From Gallionellales bacterium 39-52-133 (GTDB lineage: Bacteria > Pseudomonadota > Gammaproteobacteria > Burkholderiales > Gallionellaceae), in NCBI GenBank assembly GCA_002278935.1, contig NCJL01000009.1:186001-250000 (forward strand): 64,000 bases of DNA, given 5' to 3'. This document shows positions 46,014 through 55,735 of the stretch, piece by piece. Positions within the stretch are counted from its first letter, which is position 1. Each line of letters starts with the position of its first letter. The translations under genes were made by a program, and so were the position numbers. Below the pieces are notes generated by a model that did not search any database, was not told the origin of the DNA, and saw nothing but the letters and a program-made list of their open reading frames with translations.

Positions 46014-48050
46014 TTACTTGTTCCCGCTGTGCAGATGACAATGCACCACATGCGTTGAGTTAACGTTGCTTGCTTCAGGATAGGCCGCACGGCAGATATC
46101 CATTGCCTGTGAACAACGAGGATGGAAATGGCAGCCCTGCGGCGGCTTCGCAGGAGATGGCATTTCACCCGCCAGTTGTATTACCTCACCCCTGTCACCA
46201 TCGATACGCGGCACTGCTGACAACAGCGCCCGTGTATACGGGTGCTGTGCGTTGCGCATGACTTCCTCGACCAGACCGCGCTCCACAATCCGGCCCAGAT
46301 ACATCACGCAAACTTCATGCGCGATGTATTCCACTACCGCCAGGTTGTGCGTGATGAACAAATAGCTCAAGCCCAGATTATTTTGCAAGTCTTTGATTAA
46401 ATTCAATATTTGTGCCTGAACCGACACGTCCAATGCGCTGGTCGGCTCGTCGCAGATCAGCAGTTTTGGATTGACGGCCAGCGCCCGCGCAATGGCAATG
46501 CGCTGGCGCTGCCCGCCGGAAAACTCATGCGGGTAGCGCCATTTGGCATTCTGCGCCAGACCTACCTGATCCAGCAGCACATCGATACGTTGTTGCCTCT
46601 CCGTGCTGTTCAGGCCAATAGACAACGCATCCATCCCCTCCTGCAGAATTTCCGCCACGCGCATTTTCGGATTCAGCGAAGCATAGGGATCCTGAAACAC
46701 CATCTGCATGCCGCCGCGCAAAATGCGCAGCTGTTGCGGGTTGAGACCGGTCATCTCGGCGCCGGAAAAATTCACGCTGCCCGCCGTGGGCTTGAGCAAC
46801 TGCAGCAGTGCCTTGCCCACGGTAGTTTTGCCGCAGCCGGATTCACCCACCAGTGCCAGCGTGCGACCCGCACCTATCTGCAGCGCTACGCCATCAACCG
46901 CTTTGACATGCCCCACGGTACGCTGCAGGATGCCTTTGCGGATGGGGAAATAAACGCGCAAGTCTTTAACTTGCAGGACTGAGTAATTAGAACCCAGGAC
47001 TGAGTGCTGAGGACTGGGGACTGAGTGAGGGGTAGCGCCATTCTGAACTTCCTGCTCCATCCCCTCAGTCCTCAGTCCTCGCGTCTCAGTCCTGCCGTTA
47101 TACAAGTGGCAACGCACGCCCTGCCCGTCACTTTTTACTGTCCATTCCGGCGCCTGTTCATGGCACAAGGCCCACGCCTGATCACAGCGCGGTGCAAAGC
47201 GGCAGCCCTGCGCTGCTTCGCCCAGCGCGGGCACATTGCCAGGTATTGCAGCCAGCTTCTGACCCTTGAGATGCATATCCGGCAGCGCTGCGAACAATTT
47301 CTGCGTGTAGGGATGCAGCGGCTGTGCAAACAGCTTTTCACGCGGTGCCTGTTCGATAATCTGCCCCGCATACATCACCGCGACATGGTGCGCCATCTGC
47401 GCCACCACGCCGAGATCATGCGTGATCAGCAGCATCGCCATGCCGCTTTTATCCTGTGTATCGCGCAGCAGTTGCAGCACCTGCGCCTGTATCGTTACAT
47501 CCAGCGCGGTAGTGGGCTCGTCGGCGATTAATAATTTGGGCTCGCCCGCCAGCGCCATCGCGATCATCACGCGCTGCTTCATGCCGCCGGAAAGCTGGAA
47601 CGGATATTCATGCAGGCGTTGCGGCGCATCGGGAATACCGACCTGCTGCAGCAAGCCGATTGCGCGCGCCTCCGCTGCCGAATTTTTAATGCCCTGATGC
47701 AGTGCCAGCACCTCGGCGATCTGCTCGCCCACGGTCATCACCGGGTTCAGGCTCAGCCCCGGTTCCTGAAAGATCATCGCGATCTGACCGCCGCGCACCT
47801 CGCGCATCTCGCGCTCGGGCAGCGCCAGAATATCTTTACTGTTCAGAGAAATTTCACCCTGCTCAATGGCTATGCCTGCAGGCAGCAAACGCATCAGCGA
47901 CAGCGCGGTCATCGACTTGCCGCAACCGGATTCGCCCAGCAGCGCAAAAGTCTTGCCCGGGGCTATGTCGAATGAAACATCATCCACAATGCGCGCACCG
48001 TTGTGCAAACGGGTCACCAGGCCATTGATCCTGAGCAGGCCGCTTTTCAT
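46014..48050 (-). CDS. yejF: Peptide ABC transporter, dual ATPase (YejF-like)
   Basis: A 678-residue protein with two complete ABC ATPase domains that powers a peptide importer. Domain 1 has LGESGCGKSMTALSL, LSGGMKQRVMIAMAL and LLIADEPTTALDVT; domain 2 has VGESGCGKTTVGKAL, FSGGQRQRIAIARAL and LLICDEPTSALDVS. Each is followed by an OppD/F-type C-terminal Cys-containing segment (GCRFAPRCDQAW, GCHFHPRCSQAM). The linker between the domains contains a heptamer-repeat insertion (46996-47094). It is the last of four coupled genes; its ATG overlaps the yejE stop by 4 bp. Confidence 0.93.
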   Translation of the reverse strand: MKSGLLRINGLVTRLHNGARIVDDVSFDIAPGKTFALLGESGCGKSMTALSLMRLLPAGIAIEQGEISLNSKDILALPEREMREVRGGQIAMIFQEPGLSLNPVMTVGEQIAEVLALHQGIKNSAAEARAIGLLQQVGIPDAPQRLHEYPFQLSGGMKQRVMIAMALAGEPKLLIADEPTTALDVTIQAQVLQLLRDTQDKSGMAMLLITHDLGVVAQMAHHVAVMYAGQIIEQAPREKLFAQPLHPYTQKLFAALPDMHLKGQKLAAIPGNVPALGEAAQGCRFAPRCDQAWALCHEQAPEWTVKSDGQGVRCHLYNGRTETRGLRTEGMEQEVQNGATPHSVPSPQHSVLGSNYSVLQVKDLRVYFPIRKGILQRTVGHVKAVDGVALQIGAGRTLALVGESGCGKTTVGKALLQLLKPTAGSVNFSGAEMTGLNPQQLRILRGGMQMVFQDPYASLNPKMRVAEILQEGMDALSIGLNSTERQQRIDVLLDQVGLAQNAKWRYPHEFSGGQRQRIAIARALAVNPKLLICDEPTSALDVSVQAQILNLIKDLQNNLGLSYLFITHNLAVVEYIAHEVCVMYLGRIVERGLVEEVMRNAQHPYTRALLSAVPRIDGDRGEVIQLAGEMPSPAKPPQGCHFHPRCSQAMDICRAAYPEASNVNSTHVVHCHLHSGNK
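46996..47094. repeat. Inverted heptamer repeats inside the yejF linker
   Basis: Tandem 7-bp units of the form AGGACTG (46996-47023, then a degenerate unit) face tandem units CTCAGTC (47064-47091, one variant) across about 33 bp. The two arrays are inverse complements, so the region can fold as a hairpin. It encodes the poorly conserved stretch between the two ATPase domains. A similar 7-bp-period insert occurs in the mutL linker. Confidence 0.78.
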
Positions 48051-49459
48051 TTCGCGTCCCCCGTGCGGTTGAGGCGCGGGTCAAACGCATCGCGCACCGC
48101 ATCGGCAAACAGGTTGGCCGCCAGCACCAGCACCAGCATAAAACTGAAGGCCGCCGCCAGCGTCCACCACACCATGGGCTCTCGCCCCATTTCCAGGCGC
48201 GCATTATTGATCAGCGTGCCAAAGCTGTTGGTGGAAGGATCAACCCCGACGCCCACATAGGACAGCACCGCCTCGGCCAGCACCAGCGCGCTGAAGTCCA
48301 TCACCACCGCAATCAGCACGATGTGCATCACATTGGGCAGGATATGCCGCGACAAAATTCGCATCGATGACACACCAAAGGACTGCGCCGCCTGTATGTA
48401 TTCCAGCTCACGCAGCTTCAATGCTTCGCCGCGCAGCAATCTGCATAATCCGGTCCAGCTGGTCACACCCAGTATCAGACATAAAAATAACAAGCGCAGG
48501 TCGGCACGCTCCACCGATGAAGAAAACCATTCGCCATGTTTTTCTATCGTCACCTGCATCATCAGCACCGCAGCGGCGATCAGCAGCACGCTGGGGATGG
48601 AACTCAGCACGGTGTAGATATACTGGATAACATCATCCACCCAGCCACGAAAATAGCCGGCGGCAATACCAAGAAACAAAGCGAAGGGCAGCATCACCAG
48701 TGTGGTCACGGTGCCGATCACCAGCCCGGTGCGTATGCTTTTCAATGACAGATACAGCACATCCTGGCCGACCTTGTCGGTGCCCAGCACATGATAGGCG
48801 CCCGCCAGATTGGCGGTCAGGCCGAACAACATTGCCAGCAGAATGACGCTTGCCAGAACGGCATTCAGCGGCGTGTGCTGACGTGCCTCCACCCACTGCC
48901 GCGCGGTGGTGCGGCTGCGCGCTGCGGCAACGGAAACGACCAGCAAGGCAAGCAATACACCGCCCAACCAGCCGGCAAAAAGGCCATACAGGCTGCGCTT
49001 GAGCACATCGCCCGTATGCTCGTTTTGAGGATCCTGCAAATGTGCTCCGCCATATTTCAGGCGAGGATACTCGCGCAGGATTTTTCCGTCGGCCGTTTCC
49101 ATGCTTTCCTTGGCGTAGAGATATACCGCCATGGGTGCAGAATAAGTTTTTTCATTCTGGCTGCGCAGGTCGCCGACCAGCGTATCAAACACACTCAGCA
49201 CTTCCGCCGCGTACACGGTCTGGCCATTGCCATTTTTGTCAGGCAGGGCAACTCGGTAGTGCATGGAATCAAGCAGGCCGACCACAATAAACAAGGACAG
49301 CACCAGCAGCGACACCATGCCGATGCGGCTCCTGAACAGGCGCTGCCACGGCAGCAGCAGATGCGGGCGCTGCCTGATCAGCCATGCACCCGCAAGCGCC
49401 ACCGCCAGCAGCAAAAAAATCATTGCATCGGTCCACAGCAGCACCAGTTTGAAATTCAT
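48047..49459 (-). CDS. yejE: Peptide ABC transporter permease (YejE-like)
   Basis: A 470-residue inner-membrane permease with the DppC/OppC-type binding-protein-dependent transport domain (YIQAAQSFGVSSMRILSRHILPNV is the EAA loop, split here). It is longer than the usual YejE (about 340 residues) because of a large periplasmic region after the first two helices. Both ends overlap the neighbouring genes by 4 bp, so the permeases and ATPase are made in step. Confidence 0.9.
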   Translation of the reverse strand: MNFKLVLLWTDAMIFLLLAVALAGAWLIRQRPHLLLPWQRLFRSRIGMVSLLVLSLFIVVGLLDSMHYRVALPDKNGNGQTVYAAEVLSVFDTLVGDLRSQNEKTYSAPMAVYLYAKESMETADGKILREYPRLKYGGAHLQDPQNEHTGDVLKRSLYGLFAGWLGGVLLALLVVSVAAARSRTTARQWVEARQHTPLNAVLASVILLAMLFGLTANLAGAYHVLGTDKVGQDVLYLSLKSIRTGLVIGTVTTLVMLPFALFLGIAAGYFRGWVDDVIQYIYTVLSSIPSVLLIAAAVLMMQVTIEKHGEWFSSSVERADLRLLFLCLILGVTSWTGLCRLLRGEALKLRELEYIQAAQSFGVSSMRILSRHILPNVMHIVLIAVVMDFSALVLAEAVLSYVGVGVDPSTNSFGTLINNARLEMGREPMVWWTLAAAFSFMLVLVLAANLFADAVRDAFDPRLNRTGDAK

Positions 49460-50433
49460 TGCAGCCTCACTCGGGGATCAACCACGGTATAGGAAATATC
49501 GGTAAGGATCAGCCCCACGATGTAAAGCGCCGAGCCGAGAAACACCATCGCGCGCACCACGCCGAAATCCTGCGCCTGTATCGCGTCGATGGTGTAGCTG
49601 CCCAACCCCGGTATGCCAAAGAACGACTCGGTCAGCAGGCTGCCCATAAACAGCAGCGGAATTACCGCCACCACGCCGGTGAGTATCGGAATCATTGCAT
49701 TTTTCAACACATGTTTGAACAGCACGCGCAGTTCGGACAGACCCTTGGCTCGCGCGGTACGCACATAATCGCGCCCCACCTCTTCCAGAAAAATCGTGCG
49801 GTACCAGCGACTGCTGGAGCCTATCCCCGCGACGATGCCGATCAGTACCGGCAGCAGGATAAAGCGCAGGCTGTCCGCACCTCCCGCATATCCGGAGATC
49901 GGCACCCAGTGCCATAGCTTGCTCACCACAAACTGTCCGCCGATAATATAAAACAGCGAGGAGATCGACATCAGCAACACGCACAGCGTCACCCCCGCCA
50001 CATCCAGCGCGGTGCCTCGAAACAGCGTCATCAAAAGCGCAAAGGTCACATAGAACATCAGACCCAGCACAAAAGTAGGCAACGCAATCACCAGGCTGGG
50101 CAGCATGCGCGTGAGAATTTCGCGGCTGATGCTGCGGCCATCATCCGAGTAGCCAAAATCGAACACAAACATGCTGGCGGATTTCTGGAAGAAAATGGTA
50201 TCTGTCAATTTGTCCGAACCCGCAGCCTGCGTATTGAACATCAGAGGCTTGTCGTAACCGCGCTGCTCCTTCCATTTTTCGATGGCCTCGGGAGTAACCC
50301 GCTTCATGCCCAGCTGCACACGCGCCATATCGTCGGGCGTATTGATTACAAAAAACAGTGCGAAGGTAAGCAGGTTCACACCTATCAGGATGGGGATGGC
50401 ATACAGGATGCGGCGTATCAGGTAGGCGATCAT
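49456..50433 (-). CDS. yejB: Peptide ABC transporter permease (YejB-like)
   Basis: A 325-residue DppB/OppB-type permease. It starts MIAYLIRRILYAIPILIGVN, has the periplasmic region typical of YejB, and the EAA-type loop DYVRTARAKGLSELRVLFKH. ATG 50433 overlaps the stop of the binding-protein gene by 4 bp; the extra 34 residues of the long ORF lie in that gene and are not hydrophobic in the right way. It pairs with YejE to form the channel. Confidence 0.92.
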   Translation of the reverse strand: MIAYLIRRILYAIPILIGVNLLTFALFFVINTPDDMARVQLGMKRVTPEAIEKWKEQRGYDKPLMFNTQAAGSDKLTDTIFFQKSASMFVFDFGYSDDGRSISREILTRMLPSLVIALPTFVLGLMFYVTFALLMTLFRGTALDVAGVTLCVLLMSISSLFYIIGGQFVVSKLWHWVPISGYAGGADSLRFILLPVLIGIVAGIGSSSRWYRTIFLEEVGRDYVRTARAKGLSELRVLFKHVLKNAMIPILTGVVAVIPLLFMGSLLTESFFGIPGLGSYTIDAIQAQDFGVVRAMVFLGSALYIVGLILTDISYTVVDPRVRLQ

Positions 50434-52580
50434 GTGGCCTCCTCCCTCTGCCGCAACACCCGCCACAAGCCCCAGCCCGACAGCAGCAGCACAATGCCGC
50501 CCAGCCACAGCGGCCACAGCAGCGGCTGGTTCCACTGTCTGCGCAGCTCATCGCGCTGTGCGGCATCGATGCGCAGATATTTCAGGCTGTTGTTTGCCAG
50601 CTTATTCGGCTTGCTGTTGTACAGCCAGCTGTGGCGCAATACAAAATCCTTGGGATGAAAACCCCACAGCCACGGAGAATCGCGGTGCAGAATCTCCAGC
50701 ATGCGATCGATAATTTCCTGGCGTTGCGGGCTATTCGTCATGTTTTTCATCAGTTCAAACAGGCGGTCAAATTCCGGGTTGTGATAGTTGGCTGCATTCT
50801 CGCCACCCTTGGCCACTTTGCCCTGCGGGCCGTGCAGCAGAAAGAAGAAGTTTTCCGGATCGGGATAATCCGCGTTCCAGCCCAAATAAAACATCTGCGT
50901 GTCACCGCGACGTATCTTGTCCTGGAAGCGGTTATAGTCAGTTGCACGCGGCACCAGCTGCACATTGATCTTGTCGAACTGTTTGCGCAACCAGTCCAGT
51001 CGCGATTTGTTACCCACGCCGGTCGCGGTGGTATCCAGATAAATCACCAGCGGCTGTCCGGTCTTTTCATCCAGCCCATTGGCATAGCCGGCTTCACGCA
51101 GCAGCTTCTGCGCCTCGGTGATTGATTTGCGTTTTGGCGCACCGTTCACCCAGTCGTACACATATCGGTTCAGGCCCGCCTCACCTTCGCGGTAACCGAA
51201 GATGCCTGGAGGCAGGGGAGACTGTGCACTGACCCCGCGCCCGTTGGCAAAAATGGAAATGAATTCCTCATAGTCGATGGCAATGGCCAGTGCACGGCGC
51301 AGCTTGCGCGCGCGTTCGGAATTACCGCCCACGGTCGCATCCAGAAAGTTAAAGCCCATGTAATGGGTCGAGGTTGCAACCGAGGTCGACAGCCTGATGC
51401 CCTGTGCACGCATTTCCTCGCTGACATTGGCTTCGCCGCTCACACTCATAGACACTGCCTGGTCGAAACTGTCCGAGCTGATACCCGCCACATCGTAATA
51501 GCCCTGCAGAAATTTGTTCCAGTAGGGTATGGTTTCCTTCTCCAGACTGAACACCACCTTGTCGATCAGCGGCAACGACTTGCCGGCATCGGCCAGCAAA
51601 CCGGCTTCGCGGTCGCCCGGCTCGCCCTCCAGCGGATAGGCCTCGCCTGAAAAATTCGGATTGCGCGTCAGCACCATGCGCTGGTTGGGATTGTTTTCCG
51701 ACAGGTAATACGGCCCGCTGCCCACCGGCCACCAGTCCAGCGTAAGATTTTTCTGCTGCATGCCTTCCTGCGCATAGAAGCGCTCGGCTTCCACCGGCAT
51801 CGGCGAGAAGAACGGCATCGCCAGCCAGTAGGCAAACTGCGGATATTTGCCATAAACCTTGATGCGGTAAGTGTGCTTGTCCACCACCTGCACACCTTCC
51901 AGCGGATATTTATCAAGGTCGAGCAGGCCTGCCGAATCCGGCTGACGCGCTTTTTGCAAGGTCGCCGCATACTCTTTCAGGCCGACGATATATTCGCTCA
52001 TCAGCCCGCTGATCGGCGTGTGTATCGCTGGGTGCACCAGCCGCTTGATCTGATAGGCATAATCGGCTGCCGTCACTTCGCGTGTACCGCTATTCGGAAA
52101 ATCATTCAGGGTATAACGCCTGCCGATTTCCTTTTTGCTCAAGCCGTGATATTCCAGCTTGCCTTCGGCATCTCGTGCAAATGCAGGATGGGGCTGATAC
52201 TTGAGGTCGTGCTTGAGATGGATTTCATAAACGCTGTAGGCAACAAGTTCGGCAGCAGCATTGTCCGGAAGCGGACGATTGTTTTTATCCAGATAACGTA
52301 CCCTGGGCATTGCGCTGGCAGCCTGAGGCACCAGTGCGTAGGGGCGTTTAAGGTAATGGTATTGCAACGGCGGCTGATAAATTTGCGCCAGGAAAATAAA
52401 TTCGTTTTCGCTGTAAGCCTGCGCCGGATCAAGATGCTTGGGACGCTCGGTAAACACCGTGTAATAAACCGACTGGCTCTTGCCGGCTTGTTCAGTGTCA
52501 TGGGCAGGATAAGGGTTATTCCACAAACCGCCATCGCAGGCGGTTAACAAAAGCATAGGAATAAATATCAGCCATTTCAT
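50430..52580 (-). CDS. yejA: Peptide-binding lipoprotein (YejA-like) with C-terminal membrane helix
   Basis: A 716-residue family 5 solute-binding protein that delivers oligopeptides to YejBE. The lipobox is LLLTAC near the N-terminus of MKWLIFIPM, and SBP_bac_5 segments include DWWPVGSGPYYLSEN and FLRRALAIAIDYEE-like RKLRRALAIAIDYEEFI. The C-terminus has a hydrophobic helix (LLWPLWLGGIVLLLSGWGLW) before a basic tail, so it could be held in the inner membrane at both ends, unlike the soluble E. coli YejA. The weakly supported ATG 52580 is chosen for the lipoprotein signal. First gene of the operon. Confidence 0.88.
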   Translation of the reverse strand: MKWLIFIPMLLLTACDGGLWNNPYPAHDTEQAGKSQSVYYTVFTERPKHLDPAQAYSENEFIFLAQIYQPPLQYHYLKRPYALVPQAASAMPRVRYLDKNNRPLPDNAAAELVAYSVYEIHLKHDLKYQPHPAFARDAEGKLEYHGLSKKEIGRRYTLNDFPNSGTREVTAADYAYQIKRLVHPAIHTPISGLMSEYIVGLKEYAATLQKARQPDSAGLLDLDKYPLEGVQVVDKHTYRIKVYGKYPQFAYWLAMPFFSPMPVEAERFYAQEGMQQKNLTLDWWPVGSGPYYLSENNPNQRMVLTRNPNFSGEAYPLEGEPGDREAGLLADAGKSLPLIDKVVFSLEKETIPYWNKFLQGYYDVAGISSDSFDQAVSMSVSGEANVSEEMRAQGIRLSTSVATSTHYMGFNFLDATVGGNSERARKLRRALAIAIDYEEFISIFANGRGVSAQSPLPPGIFGYREGEAGLNRYVYDWVNGAPKRKSITEAQKLLREAGYANGLDEKTGQPLVIYLDTTATGVGNKSRLDWLRKQFDKINVQLVPRATDYNRFQDKIRRGDTQMFYLGWNADYPDPENFFFLLHGPQGKVAKGGENAANYHNPEFDRLFELMKNMTNSPQRQEIIDRMLEILHRDSPWLWGFHPKDFVLRHSWLYNSKPNKLANNSLKYLRIDAAQRDELRRQWNQPLLWPLWLGGIVLLLSGWGLWRVLRQREEAT

Positions 52581-52675
52581 GAGGGTTATTTTATCCGAAA
52601 CCTGAATAAATTTTCGATATAAAGAAGTGCGCTTCACGGTAAGATTGCGGCATACATAATCGGGGCAATGGAATC

Positions 52676-53728
52676 ATGAATCAGGATTGGCAAAGTTTTC
52701 TAATACAACAGGGCGCACAAGTGCATGAGGGTGTAGTGATGCACTTTGGCGAGGCTCAGGCAGAGCTGCTTGCAGCACGTGACGGCACGGTATTGTGTGA
52801 CCTGGGCCAGTTTGGCACGATCAGGGTATCCGGTGAAGAAGCGCAAAAATTCTTGCAGAATTTATTGAGCAACGATATCAATGCCGTCAATTCCCAAATC
52901 GCGCAGCTCAGCAGCTTCAACAGCCCCAAGGGCAGGATGCTGGCAACATTTCTGATCTGGCAACAGGATGGAGATTATTACCTGCAATTACCGCGCAGCC
53001 TGACCGCAGCCATGCACAAGAAACTCTCCATGTATGTGTTGCGCGCCAAGGTTAAGGTCAGCGATGTCAGCGATGAAATGGTCAGCCTGGGCCTATCCGG
53101 TCTTGCCGCTGCAGAGCAGGTAAAGCAATTTTTCAAGCTGCCACTGGAACAGGACTGGAGCAGCGGGCAACATGACGCTACAAACGTGATTCGTATCTCG
53201 GCACAGCGCTATCAAATCAGCATGGCCCCGCAACAGGCAATTGCACTATGGAGCCGGCTTTCAGGCTCTGCCAGACCGGCAGGCTCAGGCTGCTGGGACT
53301 GGCTGAATATCCGCGCCGGTATACCAGTCGTGACGCCTGCCACACAGGAACAGTTTGTGCTGCAAATGGCCAATCTGGATATTCTGGGTGGCGTGAGTTT
53401 CAAGAAGGGATGTTATCCCGGACAGGAAATTGTCGCGCGTACGCATTATCTGGGCAAACAGAAACGACGTATGTTCCTTGCTCATGTTGAGGCTGACACC
53501 CCACCCGAAGCAGGTCATGAGCTATTCAGCGACGACATGCCAGGCCAGCCCTGCGGCATGGTGATAAATGCCGGCGCAGCTCCAGGAGGCGGTTTTGATC
53601 TGCTGGCAGTGCTGCAGATCAGCAGCCGTGAAACCCAACAAGTGCATTTGCAATCTGCACAGGGTGCTTTGCTTAACTTTTTGCCCTTACCCTACTCCCT
53701 GCCATCAACTACAGACGAGCAGGCTTAA
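52676..53728 (+). CDS. ygfZ: Folate-dependent iron-sulfur protein YgfZ
   Basis: A 350-residue GcvT-fold protein that helps maintain or repair certain Fe-S enzymes with tetrahydrofolate. The signature KGCYPGQEIVARTHYLG, with the essential Cys, is complete, as is the N-terminal LLSNDINAVNS region. It is divergent from yejA (95 bp) and convergent with the GNAT gene. Its need may be tied to the Fe-S/CCG protein and other cluster enzymes, which is inference. Confidence 0.93.
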   Translation: MNQDWQSFLIQQGAQVHEGVVMHFGEAQAELLAARDGTVLCDLGQFGTIRVSGEEAQKFLQNLLSNDINAVNSQIAQLSSFNSPKGRMLATFLIWQQDGDYYLQLPRSLTAAMHKKLSMYVLRAKVKVSDVSDEMVSLGLSGLAAAEQVKQFFKLPLEQDWSSGQHDATNVIRISAQRYQISMAPQQAIALWSRLSGSARPAGSGCWDWLNIRAGIPVVTPATQEQFVLQMANLDILGGVSFKKGCYPGQEIVARTHYLGKQKRRMFLAHVEADTPPEAGHELFSDDMPGQPCGMVINAGAAPGGGFDLLAVLQISSRETQQVHLQSAQGALLNFLPLPYSLPSTTDEQA

Positions 53729-53777
53729 AGCCTCTCCTTCTGTTCTGCGAAAACCAGAGCTGCAAGATATTTCTGCT

Positions 53778-54206
53778 TTATAGCTGCAAGGTCATCTTGC
53801 GGTGAGGAATATTGGCATCCATAAATTCTTCACCTTCCGCCTCAAAACCAAATTTTTGGTAAACCGGGATTGCCTGTAACTGGGCATTGAGCTCAACTTT
53901 TGGATAGTTTTGTGAACGCGCATAATCCACCAGCATTTCCAGTATGGCTGTGCCAATATGCTTGAGCCGCCATTCGGGCAGCACGGCAACACGGCCTATA
54001 TGCCCATCTGCTGTGATACGCCCGCAAGCGACAGCTTCACCTTTTGCTGTAAGCGCCAGCGCATGGTGGCAACTGTCATCCAGGCCGTCCCACTCCAGTT
54101 CGACAGGAACATGCTGCTCCTGTATAAATACTTTTTCACGTATGACACGCAGCAAGGGTTCGCCGTCGTGCCAGGAAATCAGATGCACCGTAAATGGATT
54201 ACTCAT
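53778..54206 (-). CDS. GNAT-family N-acetyltransferase
   Basis: A 142-residue acetyltransferase of the ElaA/YjcF-like GNAT type. The acetyl-CoA loop is AVLPEWRLKHIGTAILEMLV, and ELEWDGLDDSCHHALAL and VELNAQLQAIPVYQKFGF complete the fold. The acceptor is unknown. It lies 54 bp downstream of the RNA methyltransferase gene on the same strand. Confidence 0.88.
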   Translation of the reverse strand: MSNPFTVHLISWHDGEPLLRVIREKVFIQEQHVPVELEWDGLDDSCHHALALTAKGEAVACGRITADGHIGRVAVLPEWRLKHIGTAILEMLVDYARSQNYPKVELNAQLQAIPVYQKFGFEAEGEEFMDANIPHRKMTLQL

Positions 54207-54260
54207 ATTTCCTCCATGTGATCATTCCGGGTATTCATTGCGCCCGGATATTTTTATTTC

Positions 54261-55034
54261 TCAAGCGCGCTGCCTGACCGCTTCAAACAGGCAGACCGCT
54301 GCGGCAGCCGCCGCGTTCAACGACTCCACCTTGCCCGGCATCGGTATGGTGACGGGCTGACACAACTCCATTAACTCCTTAGTCAGGCCCGCGCCCTCGT
54401 TGCCTATCGCAAAGGCTGTGTTGCCTTTCAGGCGACTCGCATAAAGGCTGGTACTGGCCGACAGCGAGGCGGCAAATATACTCCCGCCAAACTCCCTCGC
54501 CACCATGGGCAGATCTGCATGTTCCTGCAGATTGAGCACAAAATGCCCGCCCATCGCCGCGCGCAAAACCCTGGGTGACCATGCATCGGCGCATGCCGTG
54601 GACATAAACACTGCGTCGCACCCCGCTGCCGCCGCAGAGCGCAACATGGAGCCGAGATTGCCGGGGTCCTGGATATTTTCCAGCAACAGGCAAAAGCCGG
54701 AATTCTTTGCGGGTATAACAACCTGCGGCACGGCGATCAGCGCGAGTATGCCGCTCACGGTTTTCAGTTCAGACAGCCCGGCAAATAATGCATCATCAAG
54801 TTGCGTGACCTGTACATTGCCTGATTTTTTTAACAGTGCTTGAATTTCAGCATCGTGCTGTGCCGCCCCGGTGACAATGATGTGCAGCGGCTGTTTGCCG
54901 CTTGCAAGATAAGCGGCAAGCAAATGCGCGCCATCCAGCAATGTCCGCCCCGCTTTGCTGCGCTGGCGAGCAGAATCGGAGAGCTTGTGCAGCTCTTTAT
55001 AGAATGGATTGTCCGGCGAGGTAATATGCTTCAT
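54261..55034 (-). CDS. SpoU/TrmH-family RNA 2'-O-methyltransferase
   Basis: A 257-residue SPOUT methyltransferase, likely acting on rRNA or tRNA ribose. An N-terminal substrate-binding domain (ARQRSKAGRTLLDGAHLLA) is followed by the trefoil-knot motifs LLLENIQDPGNLGSMLRSAA, AIGNEGAGLTKEL and IPMPGKVESLNAAAAAAVCL. The exact target is not deducible. It follows scpB by about 50 bp. Confidence 0.9.
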   Translation of the reverse strand: MKHITSPDNPFYKELHKLSDSARQRSKAGRTLLDGAHLLAAYLASGKQPLHIIVTGAAQHDAEIQALLKKSGNVQVTQLDDALFAGLSELKTVSGILALIAVPQVVIPAKNSGFCLLLENIQDPGNLGSMLRSAAAAGCDAVFMSTACADAWSPRVLRAAMGGHFVLNLQEHADLPMVAREFGGSIFAASLSASTSLYASRLKGNTAFAIGNEGAGLTKELMELCQPVTIPMPGKVESLNAAAAAAVCLFEAVRQRA

Positions 55035-55084
55035 TGTTACCCTCTTCCCTTAACCGGGTATGGAGAACAAATCACCGTTGAACA

Positions 55085-55735
55085 TCAGGCAGCATCGGGC
55101 GTGCCCTGCTCGATCAAATTGCCCATTTCTTCCAGCTCCGGCAATTCGTGCAGGGATCGCAGATTCAGGTCATCCAGCAGTTGCTGCGTGGTGGCAAACA
55201 GCTCAGGTTTGCCCGGGACATCCCGCGTGCCGATGACCTCTATCCAGTTGCGTGCTTCCAGTGTTTTCAGTATGGGAGACGCAACGGTTACACCGCGGAT
55301 TTCTTCAATATCGCCACGGGTGACCGGCTGGCGGTAAGCGATAATCGCCAGCGTTTCCATCACTGCACGCGAGTAGCGCGGCTGCTTTTGCGGGTTTAAC
55401 CGGCCCAGATATTCCTGCATCTCCGGACGCGAGCGAAAACGCCAGCCGCTGGCAACCTGGGTAAGCTCAATACCGCGCTTGCTGTATTCTTCTGCCAGCT
55501 GAGCGAGCAACTCTTCTACCAGCTTGCTGCCCTGGCTTAACCCGGCCATTTTTTTCAGGTCTGCCAGCGCGATCGGTTCCTGCGTGGTCATCAGCGCGGC
55601 TTCCAGGATATTTTTAAGCAGCGCCGGCTCGATGGAGGGCGCTGCATCCTGCTGCAGATCCAGCTCAGTCGTTGCCGCCGCTTCGTTCAGCGGCACAATA
55701 TTACTCTGCGTTGACTCTGTTGCTTGTTCTGACAT
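55085..55735 (-). CDS. scpB: Segregation and condensation protein ScpB
   Basis: A 216-residue partner of ScpA in the SMC condensin. Winged-helix signatures are NILEAALMTTQEPIALADL, SGWRFRSRPEMQEYLGRL and ETLAIIAYRQPVTRGDIEEI with RGV. ATG 55735 is chosen because MSEQATES begins a normal N-terminus, leaving a 35-bp overlap with scpA. The long ORF start is within scpA. Confidence 0.94.
   Translation of the reverse strand: MSEQATESTQSNIVPLNEAAATTELDLQQDAAPSIEPALLKNILEAALMTTQEPIALADLKKMAGLSQGSKLVEELLAQLAEEYSKRGIELTQVASGWRFRSRPEMQEYLGRLNPQKQPRYSRAVMETLAIIAYRQPVTRGDIEEIRGVTVASPILKTLEARNWIEVIGTRDVPGKPELFATTQQLLDDLNLRSLHELPELEEMGNLIEQGTPDAA

Noticed and set aside
46382..46412. A seventh match to the IHF-type repeat inside yejF
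   Set aside because: On the minus strand it matches the repeat well, but it encodes the conserved segment AQILNLIKDLQ of ABC ATPases, so the match is explained by coding constraint.
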